Shown here: positions 6,217 to 11,664 of the stretch, piece by piece
How the letters are laid out: each line of letters begins with the position of its first letter
Numbering within the stretch: position 1 is the first letter of the stretch
The notes under the pieces: model-generated
The model's input: the letters and a program-made list of their open reading frames with translations, nothing else
What the model was told of the DNA's origin: nothing
The model's database searches: none
Program-made: the position numbers and the translations under genes
Source: Thermoleophilaceae bacterium
GTDB taxonomy: Bacteria > Actinomycetota > Thermoleophilia > Solirubrobacterales > Thermoleophilaceae
Length of the DNA: 11,664 bases
Assembly (NCBI GenBank): GCA_013812065.1
Contig: JACCUC010000267.1
Span: 1 to 11,664 of the forward strand
Direction: 5' to 3'

Positions 6217-6276
6217 TGCCGCATCCAATCGGCATCGACAGCCCCGTCAACTAGTCTCCGGAGAGTGACCGCCGGC

Positions 6277-6429
6277 ATGGACGAGCTCGCCGTCGCGACG
6301 ATGCGCACGCTCTCCGTGGACGCCGCGCAGAAGCAGCGGTCCATGGGCACCTTCGGCGCCTCGGCCCCGCTCGAGGGCCTCGCTGGGAAGCTCGGGTTGA
6401 CCCCCGTTGCGATCGCGGACGCGGGATGA
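6277..6429 (+). pseudogene. tkt: Collapsed transketolase: N-terminus joined in frame to C-terminus, 50 codons
   Basis: Residues 2-19, DELAVATMRTLSVDAAQK, match the first helix of transketolase, where the family continues with the thiamine-diphosphate-domain sequence (A/N)NSGHPG. Instead, after QRSMG, the frame reads TFGASAPLEGLAGKLGLTP (24-42) and VAIADAG, stop. This is the C-terminal signature of transketolase (TFGASAPLK..L..KFGFTPE.V). About 600 residues, including all cofactor-binding and catalytic regions, are missing, and no frameshift or stop was introduced. The ATG at 6277 matches the family start; GTG at 6265 is an alternative. GGAGAG lies at 6260-6265. The stub begins the operon and ends 25 bases before tal-pgi, exactly where an intact tkt would sit in a tkt-tal operon. 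It cannot have transketolase activity. Confidence 0.75.
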
Positions 6430-6454
6430 GCATGCCGGCCCGCGGAGCCGCGGC

Positions 6455-9268
6455 GTGAACGCGCTGCGAGCTCTGCTCGAGCACGGGCAAAGCCCGTGGT
6501 ACGGAAGTATCCGCCGCTCGCTCATCGCCACCGGCGAGCTCGACCGGATGGTCGAGGAGGACGGGCTGCGCGGGGCGACCTCGAACACCTCGATCTTCGC
6601 GAAGGCGATCAGCGGCTCGACCGACTACGACGAGGCGCTCGCCGAGATCGGCTCCCGCGGACCGGTCGACGCCGCCGAGGCCTACGAGGAGCTGGCGGTC
6701 GCCGACATCCGCGCCGCCGCCGACGTGCTGCGGCCCGTCTACGAAGCGACCGACGGCGCCGACGGGTTCGTCTCGCTCGAGGTCTCGCCGCGTCTCGCCC
6801 ACGACACGGAGGGCTCGGTGGCCGAGGCCGAGCGGCTGTGGACGCTGATCGAGCGGCCGAACGTGATGCTCAAGATCCCGGCGACCTCCGAGGGACTCTC
6901 GGCGATCCGCGGCGCCATCGGGCGGGGAATCAACGTCAACGCCGCCCTGATCTTCGCGCGCTCGCGGTGGGAAGAGGTCGCCGGCGCCTACCTCGCCGGA
7001 CTCGACGATCTGGCCGCCGCCGACGGCGACCTCGCTCGGGTGGCCTCCGTGGCCAGCTTCTTCGTCTCGCGCCTCGACACGGCGATCGACGCGGAGCTCG
7101 ACGCGCGCGGCGACGAGGCGGCACGCCAGCTGCGCGGCCGGGCGGCGATCGCCAACGCGAAGCTCACCTACGCGCGCTGGCGTGAGGTCTTTGGCCAGGA
7201 GCGCTTTCGCGCCCTCGCCGCGCGCGGGGCGCGTCCGCAGCGCCTCGTGTGGGCGAGTACCGGCACCAAGGATCCCGCCTACTCCGTGACTATGTACGTC
7301 GAGGCGCTGATCGGGCCCGACACCGCCGCCACGATTCCGCCGACGACCTGGGGCGCGTTCCGCGACCATGGACCCGTCGAGAGCACGCTTGAGCGCGACC
7401 TCGACGAGGCTCGCGGCGTCCTCGACGCGCTGCCCGACGTGGGAGTGGATCTCGACGCGGTCACCGCGCAACTCCTCGACGAGGGGGTGGAGAGGTTCGC
7501 CGAGCCCTTCGAGGAGCTGCTGGACAAGATCGCCGCGCAGTGCGGGCGCGAGCCCGCCGCACCGGCCGGACGGGCGGAGCTCGAGGTCGGCGAGGAGCTC
7601 GGCGCCACGGTCGACGCCGTGCTCGACGACTGGCAGGAAGGGGGCAAGGTACGGCGGCTCTGGTCGCACGACGCAACGCTCTGGACCGGCGCCGACGAGG
7701 CGGGTTGGCTCGGCTGGCTCGGGATCGCCGAGGATCAGATCGAGCACGCCGACCGCCTCGAGGCGGTCGCGAGAGATGCACGCGAGGGAGATTTCACTCA
7801 CGCGCTGCTGCTCGGCATGGGCGGCTCCTCGCTGGCGCCGGAGATGCTCGCGCGCACCTTCGGCCCGATCGACGGGGCGCCGGAGCTGGAGGTGCTCGAC
7901 TCCACCGACCCGGCACAGGTGCGGGCCACGGAGGAGCGCGTGCCGCTCGACTCGACGCTCTTCATCGTGTCGAGCAAGTCCGGCGCGACGCTCGAGCCAG
8001 ACATCCTCGAACGCTACTTCGCCGCTCGCTTGGAGGAGGCCGTGGGGGCGGAGGAGGCGCCACGCCGTTTCATCGCCGTGACCGATCCGGGCTCGGACCT
8101 GGAGCGCAGCGCCCGCGACCGGGGCTTTCGGCACATCGCCCACGGCGTCCCCTCGATCGGCGGCCGCTACTCCGCGCTCTCGAACTTCGGGATCCTCCCC
8201 GCCGCCGTCATGGGCGTCGACGTGCGTGCGCTGCTCGATCGTGCGGCGGAGATGGCGCACGCATGTGCGCCCGAGGTCTCCGTGCGCGACAATCCCGGCG
8301 TCGTGCTCGGGGCTGTTCTCGGGGCCGCCGCCACCCGCGGCCGCGACAAGGTGACGCTTGTCGTCGCTCCGGCGATCGCCGACCTCGGCGCATGGCTCGA
8401 GCAGCTGCTCGCCGAGTCGACCGGCAAGCAGGGTCGCGGGATAGTGCCCGTCGCTCGCGAGCCCCTCGGGCAGCCCGACGTCTACGGCGAGGACCGGCTG
8501 TTCGTGCACGTTCGCCTCGACGCGGCGCCGGACCCCGAGCAGGACGCGGCTGTCGACACGCTCGTCGCCGCCGGCCATCCCGTCGTCCGCCTCACGCTGC
8601 GCGATCTGCACGACCTCGGCGGCGAGATCTTCCGCTGGGAGCTCGCCACCGCGGTAGCCGGCTCGATCATCGGCATCAACCCCTTCGACCAACCCGACGT
8701 CGAAGCTACGAAGCAGGCGACGCTGGAGCTGACGAGCGAGTACGAGCGCACGGGCGCGCTCCCGACCGAGGAGCCGCTCCTCAGCGAGGACGGCCTCGCC
8801 CTCTTCGCCGACGCCCGCAACCGAGCCGGGCTTGCCGGCACGGACTCGCTCGAGGAGGCGCTGCGCACGCACCTCGACCGCGCGGGCACCGGCGACTATG
8901 TGGCGCTGCTCGCCTACGTTCCGCGCACTCCCGAACACGAGGCCATGCTCGCGGACATGCGCCGCGCCATCCGCGACCGCTTTCGCGTCGCCACCGTCGA
9001 CGGCTTCGGCCCGCGCTTCCTGCACTCGACCGGTCAGGCCTACAAGGGCGGGCCGAACTCCGGGGTCTTCCTTCAGATCACCTGCGATCACCCCGACGAC
9101 GTGACGGTTCCCGGCACGAGCTATACGTTCGGCGTCGTGGAGGACGCGCAGGCGCGCGGCGACCTGGCCGTGCTCGAGGATCGCGGTCGCCGCGCCGCGC
9201 GCGTCCACCTCGCCGACCTCGACAGCGGGCTCGAGACCCTGCGCCGCGCGATCGTGGGAGCTTCCTAG
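6455..9268 (+). CDS. Bifunctional transaldolase / glucose-6-phosphate isomerase
   Basis: The 937-residue protein is a fusion of two complete enzymes. Residues 1 to about 350 are transaldolase: TSNTSIFAKAI near the start, Schiff-base Lys140 in NVMLKIPATSEG, INVNAALIF, and the STGTKDPAYS segment. From about 400 onward it is phosphoglucose isomerase: GMGGSS from 454, FIVSSKSGATLEPD, the signature SIGGRYS at 567-573, INPFDQPDVEATK, and Lys864 in QAYKGGPNSG near the end. It would move dihydroxyacetone units between sugar phosphates and interconvert glucose-6- and fructose-6-phosphate in the cytoplasm. This fusion is known in several bacterial groups. GTG 6455 is chosen because CGGAG lies 7 bases upstream and the family N-terminus (NALRALLEHGQSPW) starts there; TTG 6407 would overlap the preceding stub. 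gnd follows after 2 bases. Confidence 0.93.
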   Translation: MNALRALLEHGQSPWYGSIRRSLIATGELDRMVEEDGLRGATSNTSIFAKAISGSTDYDEALAEIGSRGPVDAAEAYEELAVADIRAAADVLRPVYEATDGADGFVSLEVSPRLAHDTEGSVAEAERLWTLIERPNVMLKIPATSEGLSAIRGAIGRGINVNAALIFARSRWEEVAGAYLAGLDDLAAADGDLARVASVASFFVSRLDTAIDAELDARGDEAARQLRGRAAIANAKLTYARWREVFGQERFRALAARGARPQRLVWASTGTKDPAYSVTMYVEALIGPDTAATIPPTTWGAFRDHGPVESTLERDLDEARGVLDALPDVGVDLDAVTAQLLDEGVERFAEPFEELLDKIAAQCGREPAAPAGRAELEVGEELGATVDAVLDDWQEGGKVRRLWSHDATLWTGADEAGWLGWLGIAEDQIEHADRLEAVARDAREGDFTHALLLGMGGSSLAPEMLARTFGPIDGAPELEVLDSTDPAQVRATEERVPLDSTLFIVSSKSGATLEPDILERYFAARLEEAVGAEEAPRRFIAVTDPGSDLERSARDRGFRHIAHGVPSIGGRYSALSNFGILPAAVMGVDVRALLDRAAEMAHACAPEVSVRDNPGVVLGAVLGAAATRGRDKVTLVVAPAIADLGAWLEQLLAESTGKQGRGIVPVAREPLGQPDVYGEDRLFVHVRLDAAPDPEQDAAVDTLVAAGHPVVRLTLRDLHDLGGEIFRWELATAVAGSIIGINPFDQPDVEATKQATLELTSEYERTGALPTEEPLLSEDGLALFADARNRAGLAGTDSLEEALRTHLDRAGTGDYVALLAYVPRTPEHEAMLADMRRAIRDRFRVATVDGFGPRFLHSTGQAYKGGPNSGVFLQITCDHPDDVTVPGTSYTFGVVEDAQARGDLAVLEDRGRRAARVHLADLDSGLETLRRAIVGAS

Positions 9269-9270
9269 CC

Positions 9271-10299
9271 GTGCAGCTCGGCATGGTCGGCCTGGGCCGG
9301 ATGGGCGCGAACATCGTGCGCCGCCTCATGCGCGACGGCCACGAGTGCCTCGTCTTCGACGTGGACGCCGACGCGGTGGCCGCGCTCGCGGACGATGGCG
9401 CGGTCGGGACGAGCTCGCTCGCCGAGCTCGCGGCGGGCCTGGCACCGCCTCGCGCAGTGTGGATCATGGTCCCGGCGGCGATCACCGGGCGCACCGTCGA
9501 GGATCTCGCCGAGGTCCTGGAGCGCGGCGACACGATCCTGGACGGAGGCAACTCCTTCTACCGCGACGACGTCGCGCGCGCCGAGGCGCTCGCGTCGCGC
9601 GGCATCGCCTACGTCGATGTGGGCACGAGCGGCGGGGTGTTCGGCCTCGAGCGCGGCTTCTGCCTGATGATCGGCGGCGAGCAGGCGGCTGTCGAGCGTC
9701 TCGACCCGATCTTCCGATCGCTCGCCCCGGGGGCCGGGACGGCCGAGCCCACGCCCAGCCGGAGCGCCGGCCGCTCCACCGCCCACGAGGGTTACCTCCA
9801 CTGCGGGCCCCACGGCGCGGGCCACTTCGTGAAGATGGTCCACAACGGAATCGAGTACGGACTCATGGCCGCCTACGCCGAGGGGCTCAACATCCTCCGC
9901 AAGGCCGACGCGGGGACCCGAGAGACCGCGGCCGACGCCGAGACCGCACCGCTGCACGAGCCGCAGGCCTACCGCTACGAGATCGACGTCGCCGAGGTCG
10001 CGGAGGTCTGGCGGCGCGGGTCGGTCGTCGCCTCGTGGCTGCTCGACCTGACCGCCGCCGCGCTCGCCGAGTCGCCGGAGCTCGAGGACTTCACCGGGCG
10101 GGTGTCGGACTCGGGTGAGGGTCGGTGGACGATCGAGGCGGCGATCGACGTCGGCGCCCCCGTCCACGTGCTCGCCGCCGCGCTCTTCGAGCGCTTCGCC
10201 TCGCGCGGAGAGGCCGAGTGGGGAGGTCAGCTCCTGTCGGCCATGCGCAACCAGTTCGGCGGCCACGCCGAGCGCCCCGGCGTCGCGGGGGGCGGGTGA
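9271..10299 (+). CDS. gnd: 6-phosphogluconate dehydrogenase (decarboxylating)
   Basis: The 342-residue protein oxidises 6-phosphogluconate to ribulose-5-phosphate and CO2. It has an N-terminal Rossmann motif GLGRMGANIVRRL (7-19), the substrate segment DGGNSFYRDD, DVGTSGGVFGLERG, and the catalytic block GHFVKMVHNGIEYG (184-197) with Lys188, Asn192 and Glu195. The length is that of the short 6PGDH class (about 300-340), not the 470-residue type. The second Rossmann strand ends with Asp30 (VFDVD) where NADP-specific enzymes have Asn-Arg-Thr, so NAD+ use is likely (inference). GTG 9271 is preceded by GGGAG with 10-base spacing and lies 2 bases after the tal-pgi stop. Its TGA overlaps the zwf ATG by one base, so the genes should be co-transcribed and coupled. 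Confidence 0.92.
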   Translation: MQLGMVGLGRMGANIVRRLMRDGHECLVFDVDADAVAALADDGAVGTSSLAELAAGLAPPRAVWIMVPAAITGRTVEDLAEVLERGDTILDGGNSFYRDDVARAEALASRGIAYVDVGTSGGVFGLERGFCLMIGGEQAAVERLDPIFRSLAPGAGTAEPTPSRSAGRSTAHEGYLHCGPHGAGHFVKMVHNGIEYGLMAAYAEGLNILRKADAGTRETAADAETAPLHEPQAYRYEIDVAEVAEVWRRGSVVASWLLDLTAAALAESPELEDFTGRVSDSGEGRWTIEAAIDVGAPVHVLAAALFERFASRGEAEWGGQLLSAMRNQFGGHAERPGVAGGG

Positions 10300-11664
10300 T
10301 GGCCGCCACCGCGCCCGACATCGAGCGGCCCGAAGGGCGCGACCTCGCGGTTCCGCCCGACCACGTCATCATCCTCTTCGGTGCGACGGGCGACCTCGCG
10401 CAACGCAAGCTCTGGCCCGGCCTCTACCACCTCGAGGCTGCCGGACTCATGCCGTCCGAGTTCGGGATCATCGCGACCGCCCGCGGCAACTACTCCGACG
10501 ACGAGCTGCGCGCGCTCGTCCGCAAGACGGTCGAGGGCTCGGGACGCGCCCCCCTCGACGAGGACGCGTGGGCGCGCTTCGCACGCCGCCTCTCCTACAC
10601 GATCACCGACACGAGCGGTCCGCGCCACCTCGACGCCGCCGTCGAGGCTGCCGAGCAGCGGGCCGGGGGGCGCCTGCGCCGGCTTCACTACCTCTCGGTT
10701 CCGCCCGCCGCCATGGGGCCCATCGTGCGCGAGATCGGGCGCGCCGGGCTTGCGCCGCACTCGCGCGTCGTGCTCGAGAAGCCCTTCGGGACCGACCTCG
10801 CCTCGGCGCGTGAGCTGAACGCCCTCTTGCACGAGGTGTTCGAGGAGCAACAGGTCTTCCGCATCGACCACTTCCTCGGCAAGGAGGCCGTGCAGAACAT
10901 CCTCGCCCTGCGGTTCGCCAACGGCATGTGGGAACCGGTGTGGAACCGCGAGCACATCGAGCACGTCGAGATCGACGTGCCGGAGACCCTCGGCTTGACC
11001 ACCCGCACCGCCTTCTACGAGGCGACGGGCGCCTACCGCGACATGGTCGTCACCCACCTCTTCCAGCTGCTCGGCTTCGTGGCCATGGAGCCCCCGACGG
11101 CGCTGAGGGCGCGGGAGCTCGTGGCCGAGAAGGACAAGGTCTTCCAGGCCATGCGCGCGCTCGGACCCGACGACCTCGTACGCGCCCAGTACTCGGGCTA
11201 CCGCGACGAGCCCGGCGTGCGGCCGGGCTCGGAGACCGAGACGCTGGCGGCCGCCCGAGTGTGGATCGACAACTGGCGCTGGGCCGGGGTGCCCTTCTTC
11301 CTGCGCACGGGCAAGCTCATGACCGAGGGGCGCCGCCTGGTCACGATCGCCTTCCGCGACCCTCCCACGCGGATGTTCCCGACCGGCTCGGGCGTCGAGG
11401 AACAGGATCCGAACCATCTCAGCTTCGACCTCGGCGACCCGGGCGTCCTCTCGCTCGGCTTCCAGGCCAAGACTCCCGGGCCCGGGATGACCGTCGAGCA
11501 CGCCCACCTCACCTACTCGTTCGCCTCGGCCCAGAGCCACGAGCAGTCGCTCGAGGCCTACGAGCGCCTGATCTACGACGCGATGGTCGGCGACCACACG
11601 CTGTTCACCACGGCACACGGCGTGGAGCGGTTGTGGGAGGTCTCCGACCGCGTGCTCGCCGACC
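10299..11664 (+). CDS. zwf: Glucose-6-phosphate 1-dehydrogenase, 3' end cut by the window edge
   Basis: 455 codons are visible with no stop before the right edge. Family members have about 460-510 residues, so only a short C-terminal part is missing. The N-terminal nucleotide-binding sequence ILFGATGDLAQRKLWPGL is followed by VLEKPFGTDLASA. The substrate-site motif RIDHFLGKE has His191 and Lys195, and the proposed general base His253 is in DMVVTHLFQLLG. PFFLRTGKLM and HLTYSF occur further on. It makes 6-phosphogluconolactone and NAD(P)H from glucose-6-phosphate, feeding Pgl and Gnd encoded nearby. The ATG overlaps the gnd stop by one base (TGATG), so this is the fourth ORF of the operon behind 6181-6216. 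Whether another gene follows is outside the window. Confidence 0.93.
   Translation, partial: MAATAPDIERPEGRDLAVPPDHVIILFGATGDLAQRKLWPGLYHLEAAGLMPSEFGIIATARGNYSDDELRALVRKTVEGSGRAPLDEDAWARFARRLSYTITDTSGPRHLDAAVEAAEQRAGGRLRRLHYLSVPPAAMGPIVREIGRAGLAPHSRVVLEKPFGTDLASARELNALLHEVFEEQQVFRIDHFLGKEAVQNILALRFANGMWEPVWNREHIEHVEIDVPETLGLTTRTAFYEATGAYRDMVVTHLFQLLGFVAMEPPTALRARELVAEKDKVFQAMRALGPDDLVRAQYSGYRDEPGVRPGSETETLAAARVWIDNWRWAGVPFFLRTGKLMTEGRRLVTIAFRDPPTRMFPTGSGVEEQDPNHLSFDLGDPGVLSLGFQAKTPGPGMTVEHAHLTYSFASAQSHEQSLEAYERLIYDAMVGDHTLFTTAHGVERLWEVSDRVLAD

Noticed and set aside
6251..9208. Very long open frame (985 codons) antisense to tal-pgi
   Set aside because: It is the complement of a G/C-ending codon frame, which rarely yields stops. 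The product is an Arg/Gly/Val/Asp-rich shadow with no family motifs, while the sense strand encodes two complete enzymes.
7540..9270. In-frame N-terminal extension of gnd through the tal-pgi gene
   Set aside because: The gnd frame is open far upstream, but that part is an extreme Arg/Ala-rich shadow of tal-pgi. The Rossmann motif and an RBS place the gnd start at 9271.
10227..11618. 463-codon open frame antisense to zwf
   Set aside because: Shadow of zwf with low-complexity composition and no recognisable domain. The sense frame has all G6PDH motifs.
1..11664. CRISPR arrays, tRNA or rRNA genes, insertion sequences
   Set aside because: No regularly spaced repeats, no cloverleaf or rRNA-like sequence, and no transposase or integrase motifs or flanking repeats were seen on reading.

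Overview
This is a GC-rich window (about 70% G+C, strong G/C bias at third codon positions, several GTG starts, 1-4 base gene overlaps). It looks actinobacterial. The fused transaldolase/phosphoglucose isomerase inside a pentose-phosphate operon, next to a family 65 glycoside phosphorylase, would suit the class Thermoleophilia. That placement is inference from gene content; no rRNA or other marker gene is present.

Left part (1-3000): a truncated membrane-protein gene runs off the left edge on the minus strand. A plus-strand series follows: a 29-codon small ORF overlapping a 156-residue coiled-coil protein, a VOC/glyoxalase-fold protein, a sulfotransferase-like protein, and a 7-TM protein with two PQ-loop/SemiSWEET-like halves. 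The gap between the coiled-coil and VOC genes is bounded by a perfect 9-bp inverted repeat.

Middle (3034-6179): a GH65 glycoside phosphorylase on the minus strand (781 aa) is preceded, with an ATGA overlap, by a 22-codon mini-ORF. Its first 16 codons read like the N-terminus of the beta-phosphoglucomutase that normally accompanies GH65 phosphorylases. Divergently transcribed is pgl (6-phosphogluconolactonase).

Right part (6181-11664): a promoter-like element with a palindrome over its -10 box leads into a 50-codon ORF. That ORF joins the N-terminus of transketolase directly to the C-terminus of transketolase. Tightly packed behind it are the bifunctional transaldolase/phosphoglucose isomerase, gnd, and zwf (cut by the right edge).

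Together pgl, tal-pgi, gnd and zwf cover the oxidative pentose-phosphate pathway plus glucose/fructose-6-phosphate interconversion and the transaldolase step. The two enzymes that would link GH65 sugars to this pathway (beta-PGM) and complete the non-oxidative branch (transketolase) are present only as in-frame, internally deleted stubs that keep start, stop and junctions with the next gene. This pair of collapsed genes around pgl is the most unusual thing in the window. It could be real genome reduction, retained leader-like mini-genes, or an assembly artefact.
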